From an uncultured Collinsella sp. (GTDB lineage: Bacteria; Actinomycetota; Coriobacteriia; Coriobacteriales; Coriobacteriaceae): a stretch of 21,117 nt of DNA. The position numbers and the translations under genes were made by a program. Below the pieces are notes generated by a model, which saw only the letters and a program-made list of their open reading frames with translations, was not told where the DNA came from and ran no database searches. The stretch lies in contig URHQ01000031.1 in NCBI GenBank assembly GCA_900547655.1, forward strand, positions 1 to 21,117, read 5' to 3'. Shown here one piece after another: positions 7,654 to 14,836 of this stretch; the stretch's first letter is position 1; each line of letters opens with the position of its first letter.

Positions 7654-9027
7654 ATGGACATAACCATCTCCCTTATCACTACCCTCGTCCTGACGCTTAT
7701 CAACGGCTACTTTTCTATGTCCGAGATGGCGCTCACCACGGCTAAGCGCGCCGTGTTGGAGCATGATGCCGAGGAGGGCGATAAGCGCGCCGAGCGCGCC
7801 GTCCAGCTCGCCGCCGACTCCGATCAGCTGTTGGCCACCATCCAGGTCGCCATCACGCTCGTGGGCTTCGCCTCGTCCGCCGTCGCGTCGACGAGCCTGT
7901 CCGACCCGCTTGCCACGTGGCTCATGAGCTTTGGCATCGCGCCGCTCTCTGCCATCGCGCGCGGTCTGGCGCCGGTCATCATCACCGTCGCCGTCGCCTT
8001 TGTGTCCATCGTGATCGGCGAGCTCGTGCCCAAGCGCATCGGCCTCGCTAACGCCGAGGGCGTGTCCAAGCAAGTCGTGGGGCCGCTTTCGGTGTTCCAA
8101 AAGATCGCCCGCCCGCTCGTGTGGCTGACCGGTGCCTGCTCCGACGGCCTGGCCCGCATCCTGCGCATCAAGAGCGCCGATGACCGCCAGAGCGTCTCGG
8201 AGGAAGAAATCAAGTACATGGTCTCGGAGCAGGACGACTTGCTCGACGAGGAAAAGCGTATGATCCACGAGATCTTCGACCTGGGCGACACCGTTGCCCG
8301 TGAGGTCATGGTTCCGCGCGTGGACACCACCATGTGCGAGGACGACGAGACGGTCGCCGACGTGTTGTCCACCATGCGCCAGACCGGCTTCAGCCGCATT
8401 CCCGTCTATCACGAGGACCCCGACAACGTCGCGGGAATCGCGCACATCAAGGACCTGATCCAGCCCGCGCTCGACGGCAAGGGCGACCAGCCCATCGCCG
8501 ATTACCTGCGCGACGCCACCTTTGTGCCCGATACCAAGGACATCCTGCCGCTGCTGTCCGAGATGCAGACCTCGCACGACCAGATCGTAGTGGTCGTGGA
8601 CGAGTACGGCGGCACGGCCGGTATCATCACCATCGAGGACATCGTCGAGGAGATCGTCGGCGAGATCGAGGACGAGTTCGACCCCGACAACAAGTATCTC
8701 ACGCGCCTTTCGCGCCGCGAGTGGCTCGTTGATGGGCGTTTTTCGTGCGATGACGCGATTGAGCTTGGTTGGCCGCTTGAGGAAAGCGATGATTATGAGA
8801 CCATCGCCGGCTGGATTTTGGAGCTTTGCGACTCGGTGCCCGACATCGGAGAGGTGTTTGAGGTCGCGGGGTACAAGTTTAAAGTGCAGTCGATGCGTGG
8901 CCAGCGCATCTCGCTCATTCGCGTGATCGCTCCGGCCGAAACCGATAAGAAGGATTCCGAGTCTTCGGTAGACGAGCCGACGACGTCGGGTGCGGGTTCC
9001 GCGAATCCGCACGACGGCGACGAGTAG
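7654..9027 (+). CDS. CNNM/CorC (HlyC/CorC) family transporter, DUF21-CBS-CorC
   Basis: This 457-residue protein belongs to the CNNM/CorC/MpfA group, which exports or exchanges Mg2+ in characterised members. The DUF21 membrane domain takes about residues 1-165, with three to four helices including INGYFSMSEMALT and the conserved IVIGELVPKRIGLAN stretch. A CBS pair follows at about 205-330 (VMVPRVDTT, FSRIPVYHED, VVVVDEYGGTAGIITIEDIVEEIVGEI), and a CorC/HlyC domain at about 350-430 (WLVDGRFSCDDAIELGWPL, GWILELCDSVPDIGE). The tail is acidic and disordered. The only ribosome site, GGAGG at 7634-7638, lies 15 nt from the ATG and inside a small hairpin. A 24-nt gap to the next gene suggests co-transcription. 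Confidence 0.93.
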   Translation: MDITISLITTLVLTLINGYFSMSEMALTTAKRAVLEHDAEEGDKRAERAVQLAADSDQLLATIQVAITLVGFASSAVASTSLSDPLATWLMSFGIAPLSAIARGLAPVIITVAVAFVSIVIGELVPKRIGLANAEGVSKQVVGPLSVFQKIARPLVWLTGACSDGLARILRIKSADDRQSVSEEEIKYMVSEQDDLLDEEKRMIHEIFDLGDTVAREVMVPRVDTTMCEDDETVADVLSTMRQTGFSRIPVYHEDPDNVAGIAHIKDLIQPALDGKGDQPIADYLRDATFVPDTKDILPLLSEMQTSHDQIVVVVDEYGGTAGIITIEDIVEEIVGEIEDEFDPDNKYLTRLSRREWLVDGRFSCDDAIELGWPLEESDDYETIAGWILELCDSVPDIGEVFEVAGYKFKVQSMRGQRISLIRVIAPAETDKKDSESSVDEPTTSGAGSANPHDGDE

Positions 9028-9051
9028 GACAAGGAAGAGTAGGGGAGAGTT

Positions 9052-9903
9052 ATGGCAGGCCTGTTCAACATCCTTAAGGTCACCGTCAGCGAGGACAAGA
9101 TCTGCGCGCACGTGCTGGTGAACCCTGGCATGCCGCTCATGACCTCGGAGGATATCGAGGCTACGGCGCGCGTGTATTACCTGGTGCCGGCGATTGCCAA
9201 GCACCTGTGCCTGGGTGATTCCGGTCGCGAGTTCCAGGACTGCATGGGCCAGACCGAGCTTTGCCATCTGCTTGAGCATGTGACGGTCGAGCTCATGAAC
9301 GAGACCGGTCTTGCCGGTAGCATCTCGTGCGGCCGCACGCGCGTAAGCGAGCACGACGAGCGCGTCTTTGAGGTTGAGCTTTCGTGCCCCGACGACGCGC
9401 TGGCCATCGGTGCGCTGTCTTCGGCTACCTTTATGATGGACTGGGCCTATCTGCACGCCGACCAGCCTGCCCCCGACGTGGAGGGCACGGTCGCGGGCCT
9501 GCGCAACCTGGTGCTGGGCATGCGCGCCGAGGCCGAGGGCAAGGATCCTCACGAGGCCGTCGCCGCTGCGAACGCCGGGGACGAGGCCGGGGACGCGACC
9601 GAGGGTGAGGCTCCTGCCGAGGCTGCCGCCGAGCCTGTCGACGAGGCATCTGCCGAGCCTGCCTCCGAGCCCGAGCCCGAGTCCGCGGAGCCCCAGGGCG
9701 TCCCGAGCTTTGATGCCGAGCCACAGGAGGTAATCGATACCGAGGGCGCGACCGCTGAGAGCCACGAGGCCCCCGCTGCCGTCTACGGTGGCGCGGCGAC
9801 GGTTCCGGTTGCCCCCGCGCACGAGGGAACGCTGCCGCTCGTTGACGGCGCCGGCGAGGACCCGGCCGCCACGGTGGCCATGCCTGCCATGCTGCAGGAG
9901 TAG
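9052..9903 (+). CDS. Free-standing cyanophycin synthetase N-domain-like protein
   Basis: This is a 283-residue protein without membrane segments. Residues about 38-125 match the pattern of the N-terminal domain of cyanophycin synthetase (CphA). The shared features are YLVPAIAKHLC (CphA: I.PSLVEHFC), then F...MGQTELCHLLEHVTVELMNETG (CphA: GT.MGH..EHIALELQ..AG), then CGRTRVSE (CphA: FGRTRETS) and an alternating strand RVFEVELSCPDDALAIGALSSA. The ATP-grasp and Mur-ligase catalytic domains of CphA are absent, so it cannot be a synthetase by itself. Residues about 160-283 are low-complexity, rich in Ala, Glu and Pro, and probably disordered. It follows the CNNM gene by 24 nt with AGGGGAGA before its ATG. 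Function unknown; recognition is by eye from conserved motifs. Confidence 0.72.
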   Translation: MAGLFNILKVTVSEDKICAHVLVNPGMPLMTSEDIEATARVYYLVPAIAKHLCLGDSGREFQDCMGQTELCHLLEHVTVELMNETGLAGSISCGRTRVSEHDERVFEVELSCPDDALAIGALSSATFMMDWAYLHADQPAPDVEGTVAGLRNLVLGMRAEAEGKDPHEAVAAANAGDEAGDATEGEAPAEAAAEPVDEASAEPASEPEPESAEPQGVPSFDAEPQEVIDTEGATAESHEAPAAVYGGAATVPVAPAHEGTLPLVDGAGEDPAATVAMPAMLQE

Positions 9904-9982
9904 GCTCACCCGCTTATCACCATCATGTACCTGCGCCTTTACCGTACGCAGATGAGCAAGACGGCAAGTGCTGTGCTGCGGG

Positions 9983-9988
9983 TATAAT
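9983..9988 (+). promoter_or_regulatory. Consensus -10 box of the ytxH/PRC operon
   Basis: TATAAT at 9983-9988 is a perfect -10, 52 nt before the YtxH start codon. The -35 is weak (AAGACG at 9958-9963 with a 19-nt spacer is the best I see), so an activator may help. Confidence 0.6.
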
Positions 9989-10039
9989 GGACAGCATTCA
10001 AACGGTGGGCGCCGAGGTGCCCGCAGGAGAGGAATGAAC

Positions 10040-10429
10040 ATGGGTAAGACTTTCAACTTTATCTCGGGTGCGCTCTTCGGTGCTGCCGCCGGCGCCATCA
10101 TCGGCGTCGCCCTGGCTCCGCGCTCGGGCGCCGAGACCCGCGCCATGGCTGCCGATATCGCCAATGACGCCTGGGATAACATGCGCGACACCTACGAGCA
10201 CGGTGCCGAGGAGGCCCGCGCTGCGGTCAACGATTTTGGCCCGATGGTCGACGCCAAGACCGATGACCTGCGTGCCAAGGTTGACCTTGCCCGCGAGCGC
10301 ATGGACCAGCTGCGCGAGCAGCTCAACGACGCCATCTCGGGCGGTAACGTGACGCCCGCCGCCGATGTCGTGGTCGAGAACGCCGTCGAGGCCGACGCTG
10401 AGGCCGCGGAGCCTTCGACCGAGGCATAA
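10040..10429 (+). CDS. YtxH domain protein
   Basis: This small 129-residue protein has an N-terminal glycine-rich hydrophobic segment (FNFISGALFGAAAGAIIGVALAP), then RSGAETR, the hallmark of YtxH/general-stress proteins, then a charged alpha-helical region with ERMDQLREQL and an Ala/Glu-rich tail. It is probably a membrane-associated protein with a single short membrane hairpin or helix. YtxH proteins are stress-linked in Bacillus, but their molecular role is not established. Two ATGs (10034 and 10040) are possible; AGGAGA at 10025-10030 is 9 nt from 10040 but only 3 nt from 10034, so I prefer 10040. The stop codon overlaps the start of the next gene (TAATG), so the two are translationally coupled. 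Confidence 0.88.
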   Translation: MGKTFNFISGALFGAAAGAIIGVALAPRSGAETRAMAADIANDAWDNMRDTYEHGAEEARAAVNDFGPMVDAKTDDLRAKVDLARERMDQLREQLNDAISGGNVTPAADVVVENAVEADAEAAEPSTEA

Positions 10430-11184
10430 TGCGCGCCGGGGATTTTGTCGGCGCCAAGATCTATCGCAAGCCTACCGAGGATAAGCGCACCAAAAAGGAC
10501 GGCACGCCGCGCAGCCCTAAAAAGCTCGGCAAGATTCACTTTCCGGTCTTTACCCCGGGCGGTACGCGTGTGGTGGGCTTTATGGTTCGCCAGTCCGATA
10601 TCGCGGGCATGATCGAGCGCCCCGACCGATTTGTGGCGCTCGATGCCATTGGCGTCTATGAGGGCGCCATCGCGGTTGACGACGTCAAGGGCACCTACGA
10701 TACCGCTGCGGCCAAGCGCCTCGACATCGACCTGGACGATTGCATTATCTGGGTTGGCATGGACGTGCGCACGGAGTCGGGCGATGTCGTCGGCTATTGC
10801 TCGGATGTGGAGTTCAAGCCGCGTTCGGGCATCGTGCAGACGTTCTACGTGACCGCCGGCACTGCCTCGAGTGTGCTGGTGGGCGACACGCAGATGCCGC
10901 CGACGATGCTGCGCGGCTATGCGGACGGCGCGATGATCGTTTCGGACGAGGTCAAGTCGCTCGGGTATTCGGGCGGCGCCGCCGCAAAGGCTGCCGAGGC
11001 AAGCGTCGTGGTGGGCGATAAGGTCAAGAAGGGCGCCAAGGTGCTCGATGACAAGGGTTCGGTCGCCGTGGACAAGGGCAGTCGCGCGTTGGGCAAGCAG
11101 CTCGGCAAGACGCGCGGTATGTTCAAGGCCTTTAAGGACGAATACCAAAAGGCGAGCGGGGGCTCGTCGAAAGCCAGCAAATAG
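10429..11184 (+). CDS. Tandem PRC-barrel domain protein
   Basis: This 251-residue soluble protein has two PRC-barrel-like halves. The first is at about 33-90, with GKIHFPVFTPGGTRVVGFMVRQ and RFVALDAI. The second is at about 105-175, with WVGMDVRTESGDVVGYCSDVEF and DGAMIVSDEV. A Lys/Ala-rich tail of about 70 residues follows (KVKKGAKVLDDKGS, KQLGKTRGMFKAFKDEYQKAS) that could bind membrane or nucleic acid. PRC barrels occur in RimM, photosynthetic reaction centre H and many proteins of unknown role; none is assigned here. The start ATG shares one base with the YtxH stop, so the two proteins probably work together at the membrane. Its two-barrel layout echoes the N-terminus of the MgtE-like protein at 12984. 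Confidence 0.82.
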   Translation: MRAGDFVGAKIYRKPTEDKRTKKDGTPRSPKKLGKIHFPVFTPGGTRVVGFMVRQSDIAGMIERPDRFVALDAIGVYEGAIAVDDVKGTYDTAAAKRLDIDLDDCIIWVGMDVRTESGDVVGYCSDVEFKPRSGIVQTFYVTAGTASSVLVGDTQMPPTMLRGYADGAMIVSDEVKSLGYSGGAAAKAAEASVVVGDKVKKGAKVLDDKGSVAVDKGSRALGKQLGKTRGMFKAFKDEYQKASGGSSKASK

Positions 11185-11205
11185 CGACGTACCAATTGAT
11201 GGGAG

Positions 11206-11240
11206 GCAAGCCGGAGACCTGTTGCTCCGGCTTGCTGCGT
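11206..11240 (+). terminator. Intrinsic terminator after the PRC-barrel gene
   Basis: GCAAGCCGGAG (11206-11216) pairs perfectly with CTCCGGCTTGC (11225-11235) across an 8-nt loop. The following bases TGCGTTTA are only a weak T-tract, so some read-through into the next gene, 17 nt further on, is likely. Confidence 0.65.
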
Positions 11241-11256
11241 TTATGGGGGAGGGCAC

Positions 11257-12663
11257 ATGCGCCAAAACGGATCATATTCACACGGACGCCCGGGCGCGCG
11301 TCCGACGGCGCGCCGCGATCTGGGGCAGCTGCCCAGCGGTCAGCGCAAACGTCACCGTAAGCCCGGCGCGATGTATCTCAACCATAGCCGCGGCTTTAGC
11401 GACCGCAGCGCTCGCATCGGCAACGGCCGCACGCCCCGTCGTCCGTCTCGCCTGCCCTATGCGCTCATCGCTGTGGGCTGCGCGCTCGTGCTGTTTGTCG
11501 CCGCCGTTGTGGGCTATGTCAACCGCAGCGTGGATGTCGTCCTCAACGGCCAGGAGACTGCAGTGCGCGTCGGCTCTACGCTGCAAAATCTCATCGACGA
11601 CCAGGAGCTGACCGATACCTACGACGCCGGGGATCTGCTGGCCGTTGACGACAGCGTGCTGACCCGCCATGGCGGCGAAAAGCTGTCGGTAAAGGTGGAC
11701 GGCAAGCGCATAAAACAGGGCAAGTGGAAAAGCCGCGAGCTTACGGGCGGTGAGAAGGTGACGGTCAAGGACGGCCGCGACACGTATGAGAAGCACGAGG
11801 TCCAGGCGACGGTTATCGAGCCCAAGCTCAAGGTCGAGGGCACGGGTGCCATCGAGTACGTTAAGACGTGGGGTATCCAGGGTCGCTCTGAGGTGTGGGT
11901 CGGCGAGCAATCGGGTAAGACGCAGGACCGCGGCGAGGTCGTGCCCGCCACCGATTGCGTGGTCGAGTGCGCGAGCGTGGCGCCCAAGGGCAACGAAAAG
12001 TACGTGGCGCTGACGTTTGATGAGGGCCCGAGCGGCGCGACCAAGCAGATCCTGCAGGTGCTCAAGGAAAAGGGCGTCACCGCGACGTTCTTCCTGTCGG
12101 GTGATGCGGCCGAGGCCTCGCCCGCCACGGCCAAGGCGATTGTCGATTCCGGCTGCGAGGTCGGCTCCAACAGCTACCGAGACGAATCGCTCAAGGGCCA
12201 GGACCGCGATGCGGTGCGCGAGCAGGTTTCGAAGGGCACCGAGGCGATCAAGTCCGCGACCGGAACGTCGACGATGCTTTTGCGTGCTCCCTACGCAGCC
12301 TTTGACGAGCAAAACTGGATTGATGCGATGGACCTGGTGTCTGCCGTGGTCTCGTGGAATATCGATTCGGGCGACTGGCTGCTCAACGGTGCCGACGAGC
12401 AGGTCTCGACGGTGCTCGATTCGGTGACGCCAGGCAACATTGTGCTGCTGACCGATAACGATAAATGCGCCGAGCAGACGCTCGAGGCGCTGCCGCAGAT
12501 TATCGACGGGCTTATTGCCGACGGCTACAAAATCGTGACGTTGAGCGATCTGGTCAAGACGGACGCATCGCTGAGCAAAAAGCTCACCTCGCTGACGAAG
12601 GCCGTCATGCCCAAAAACGCCGTGTTCCCCCAGCTCGCCGAAGATGACGACACCACAGACTAG
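11257..12663 (+). CDS. Membrane-anchored polysaccharide deacetylase-like protein with degenerate metal site
   Basis: This is a 468-residue protein with an Arg-rich cytoplasmic tail (1-66), one membrane helix (67-88), an outside region with a ubiquitin-like/DUF348-type fold as in YabE/Rpf proteins (VDVVLNGQETAVRVGSTLQNLI from 92), a linker, and a NodB-type domain at about 248-435. NodB motifs can be followed but are altered. Motif 1 is TFDEGP (253-258) instead of TFDDGP. Motif 2 is GSNSYRD (303-309) where active enzymes have NHxxxH. Motif 3 is RAPYA (343-347). Motif 4 is WNIDSGDW (intact). Motif 5 is VLLTD (396-400) instead of LLHD. Both zinc histidines and the motif 5 histidine are gone. It may be a glycan-binding pseudoenzyme in the cell wall. 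GGGGGA/GGAGGG precedes the ATG. Its TAG stop belongs to a palindromic repeat. Confidence 0.88.
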   Translation: MRQNGSYSHGRPGARPTARRDLGQLPSGQRKRHRKPGAMYLNHSRGFSDRSARIGNGRTPRRPSRLPYALIAVGCALVLFVAAVVGYVNRSVDVVLNGQETAVRVGSTLQNLIDDQELTDTYDAGDLLAVDDSVLTRHGGEKLSVKVDGKRIKQGKWKSRELTGGEKVTVKDGRDTYEKHEVQATVIEPKLKVEGTGAIEYVKTWGIQGRSEVWVGEQSGKTQDRGEVVPATDCVVECASVAPKGNEKYVALTFDEGPSGATKQILQVLKEKGVTATFFLSGDAAEASPATAKAIVDSGCEVGSNSYRDESLKGQDRDAVREQVSKGTEAIKSATGTSTMLLRAPYAAFDEQNWIDAMDLVSAVVSWNIDSGDWLLNGADEQVSTVLDSVTPGNIVLLTDNDKCAEQTLEALPQIIDGLIADGYKIVTLSDLVKTDASLSKKLTSLTKAVMPKNAVFPQLAEDDDTTD

Positions 12664-12690
12664 TCATGTAAGAACGTCCCCAATGACTAT
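12661..12690. repeat. Palindromic repeat unit overlapping a stop codon
   Basis: TAGTCAT (12661-12667) and ATGACTA (12683-12689) enclose the loop TAAGAACGTCCCC with short flanks. The first three bases are the stop codon of the deacetylase-like gene, exactly as at 4230. Orientation is the same as at 4230 and 719. Confidence 0.85.
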
Positions 12691-12763
12691 GTCACGGATG
12701 CGTCAGCGTTTGATATGCCTGCGATGTTTGGAGCATAAATTTGGCGCCACGGCGCGATGCTGA

Positions 12764-12772
12764 TGCTATAGT
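12764..12772 (+). promoter_or_regulatory. Extended -10 promoter of the mgtE-like operon
   Basis: TGCTATAGT contains TATAGT (12767-12772) preceded by the extended -10 TG. The best -35 is TTGGCG at 12741-12746 with a poor 20-nt spacer, which an extended -10 can tolerate. Transcription should start near 12779, giving a leader of about 205 nt. Confidence 0.6.
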
Positions 12773-12778
12773 TACTGC

Positions 12779-12983
12779 GGATAACAAGGGTCAAGAGAAA
12801 GGTTGCAGGTGAAATCCAAACCTCGACCATACAGTCGATGACCCCATACAGGTGCTTCTTGCGCATGTACGGGGTGTGAGCGCCGAGCGGCGTGCCGCCC
12901 GCGCATGCGTACACATATCTAATAGTCCACGGATGGCGCGCCGGCATGGCCGCAGTCCGAAGGGATAATGATGGGGAGCACCA
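12779..12983 (+). ncRNA. Structured 5' leader of the mgtE-like gene, candidate riboswitch
   Basis: A three-way junction can be drawn by eye. P1 is GGGTCA (12788-12793) with TGACCC (12839-12844). P2 is AGGTT (12800-12804) with AACCT (12819-12823). P3 is CGAC (12824-12827) with GTCG (12834-12837). A long hairpin P4 pairs 12842-12855 with 12861-12874 (12 of 14 positions paired, loop TTCTT). P4 uses 12842-12844, which are also part of P1, so the two compete. More GC-rich pairing follows at 12880-12912, and a hairpin closed by CGGA/TCCG (12930-12933/12956-12959) lies just before the ribosome site. It lacks the conserved core of the M-box Mg2+ riboswitch. The ligand is unknown; Mg2+ or a nucleotide is a guess from the gene it precedes. 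Confidence 0.5.
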
Positions 12984-14828
12984 GTGAATTATCTGAGTGA
13001 GATGCTCAAACTGCCGGTCTTGGACGTCGATGGCGAAAAGCTCGGCGTTGTGAACGATTTTGGCATTGCTACCGGCGAAGTTTTTCCGCACGTGACGTCA
13101 CTCGCGTTCCGCGGACCCGGCAAGACGCCGTTTATGATCAGCTGGCGCAAATGGGTCGACCGTATCGACGAGACGGGTGTGCACCTTAAGTCGCCGGCTA
13201 CCGAAATCCGTTTTTCGTACCTGCAGCCGACCGAACTCTTGCTCGCCCGCGACGTGCTCAACAAGCAGATTGTCGACACGCAGGGCATGAAGGTCGTGCG
13301 CGTAAACGACATCAAGTTTTCCATGTCGGGCGAAAATCAGCTGCGCCTGCTGGGCGCCGAAGTTGGCGCTCGCGGTCTGCTGCGCGCGATCAGCCCCGCC
13401 CTCGAGCATGTCGTCGAGAGCTTTATGAAGCACCTGGGCAAGCCGCTCGGCGAGGACATCATCGCCTGGTCCTACATGGACCTGCTCGACCGTTCGACTA
13501 AGAACATCCAGCTGTCGGTGTCGCACAAGACGCTCGGCGAGCTGCACCCTGCCGACATTGCCGACATTATCGAGCAGCTCGATCCGCGCCTGCGTGCGCA
13601 GGTGTTCGCGCAACTCGATACCGCCCAGGCCGCCGAGGCCATCTCGGAGTTCGATGACGACGAACTTATGACCGAGATGCTCGAGGGCCTGTCCGACACC
13701 GATGCATCGTCGATGCTGGCCATGATGGACCCGGACGACGCCGCTGACCTGATCGACGAGCTCGATTACGAGAAGGCCGAGAAGCTTCTGCGCCTGATGG
13801 GCGTTCAGGAGGAGAAGGCGATTCGTAACCTGCTGGGCTATGAGGACAACACTGCCGGTCGCATCATGACCTCGGAGTTTGTCTCCCTGCCCGCCACGGC
13901 GACGGTCGGTGACGCCATCGAGGCGATCCGCAAGCTCGACGAGGACTTCGAGAGCGTCTACTACGTCTATACCGAGGACCCGAGCGGTATGCTCACCGGC
14001 GTCCTTTCGCTGCGCACGCTCATCGTGGCCGACCGCGACGCCACGCTGGGCCAGCTGGCCTATCGCGACCTGGTTTATGTGTCGCCCGACGATGACCAGG
14101 AAGACGTAACGGACGAGATGACCAAGTACGACCTGGTCGCCATCCCCGTTTGCGACGAGAACCGTCATATTCTGGGTATCGTGACCTTTGACGATGCCAT
14201 GGACGTTATCGCCGAGGAGCACCAGGAAGACTTGCAGATCGCAGGCGTCGGCTCGGGCGACAGCGCGTCCGACGACTCGACGAATGTGCTCAGCTGGTTT
14301 GTGCATCGCCAGTACTGGGTTGTCGTGTGGGGCATTGCCTCGTGCATCATGGCAACAGTGCTGGGAACGGCGCTGGGCTCCGCGCATCTGGTGGTGTTCC
14401 CCATGTGCGCCATGCCGCTCGTGTTGCTGGCTGCCTCGCGCATGGTGTCGTTCGTCAAGAATTACTTCCTGGAGTACGACGGCCATGACGATGAGCCCAA
14501 GCCGTATCTGGGATTTTTCTTCCAGAGCACGGGCATGGGCCTGATTCTGTCGCTCGTGACCTACCTGTGCGCCCAGCTGGTGCGCACCGCTGCGTTCCTC
14601 GACGCGCCCATGTTTGAAGAGCAGCTCTTTACCGGCTGCTTTAACATCGCGGCCATCGTTTGTCTGATTGGCAACATGAGCGCCGTGATTTACCTGATGG
14701 TGCTGTTCTGGCGTGACGAGCACGACCTCAATACGTCGGGCACCGCCATGAACGTCATTGCCGTCATGATCTCATGCGTGGCGTACTGCATCGCCGCAGT
14801 GCTGCTCACCATGTCGGTCATGGGTTAG
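12984..14828 (+). CDS. MgtE-like Mg2+ sensor/transporter with tandem PRC barrels and atypical membrane domain
   Basis: This is a 614-residue protein. Two PRC-barrel-like units (about 1-75 and 82-165) precede an MgtE N domain (about 183-285, LHPADIADIIEQLDPRLRAQVF, MDPDDAADLIDELD) and a CBS pair (about 290-410, AGRIMTSEFVSLPATATV and HILGIVTFDDAMDVIAEEHQED). In MgtE these domains sense Mg2+ and close the channel. Five membrane helices follow at about 443-465, 468-490, 508-533, 547-576 and 585-608. The count fits MgtE, but the GGNAGTQ-type signature is missing and helix 5 has no acidic residue where MgtE has the ion-binding Asp. It may therefore act as a sensor or partner rather than a channel. 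The start is GTG with GGGGAG at 12973-12978. The Nramp gene begins 8 nt after its stop. Confidence 0.88.
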   Translation: MNYLSEMLKLPVLDVDGEKLGVVNDFGIATGEVFPHVTSLAFRGPGKTPFMISWRKWVDRIDETGVHLKSPATEIRFSYLQPTELLLARDVLNKQIVDTQGMKVVRVNDIKFSMSGENQLRLLGAEVGARGLLRAISPALEHVVESFMKHLGKPLGEDIIAWSYMDLLDRSTKNIQLSVSHKTLGELHPADIADIIEQLDPRLRAQVFAQLDTAQAAEAISEFDDDELMTEMLEGLSDTDASSMLAMMDPDDAADLIDELDYEKAEKLLRLMGVQEEKAIRNLLGYEDNTAGRIMTSEFVSLPATATVGDAIEAIRKLDEDFESVYYVYTEDPSGMLTGVLSLRTLIVADRDATLGQLAYRDLVYVSPDDDQEDVTDEMTKYDLVAIPVCDENRHILGIVTFDDAMDVIAEEHQEDLQIAGVGSGDSASDDSTNVLSWFVHRQYWVVVWGIASCIMATVLGTALGSAHLVVFPMCAMPLVLLAASRMVSFVKNYFLEYDGHDDEPKPYLGFFFQSTGMGLILSLVTYLCAQLVRTAAFLDAPMFEEQLFTGCFNIAAIVCLIGNMSAVIYLMVLFWRDEHDLNTSGTAMNVIAVMISCVAYCIAAVLLTMSVMG

Positions 14829-14836
14829 GTGGTCGC

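Noticed and set aside
9928..9953. Hairpin CTGCG/CGCAG as a terminator after the CphA-N-like gene
   Set aside because: Only 5 bp with an 11-nt loop and no T-tract.
7612..10191. 859-codon minus-strand open frame
   Set aside because: It is antisense to the CNNM and CphA-N-like genes, which have clear domains and ribosome sites; its His/Arg/Gly-rich translation is typical of a high-GC shadow frame.
12788..12960. M-box (ykoK) Mg2+ riboswitch
   Set aside because: Position and gene fit, but the conserved 5' part and CCAAUGGGUCAACA-type core are absent; only a short CCATACAG-like piece matches.
13098..14723. 541-codon minus-strand open frame (likewise 1410-2990, 14825-16348, 19884-21089)
   Set aside because: Antisense shadows of well-supported genes, with His/Arg-rich composition and no family features.
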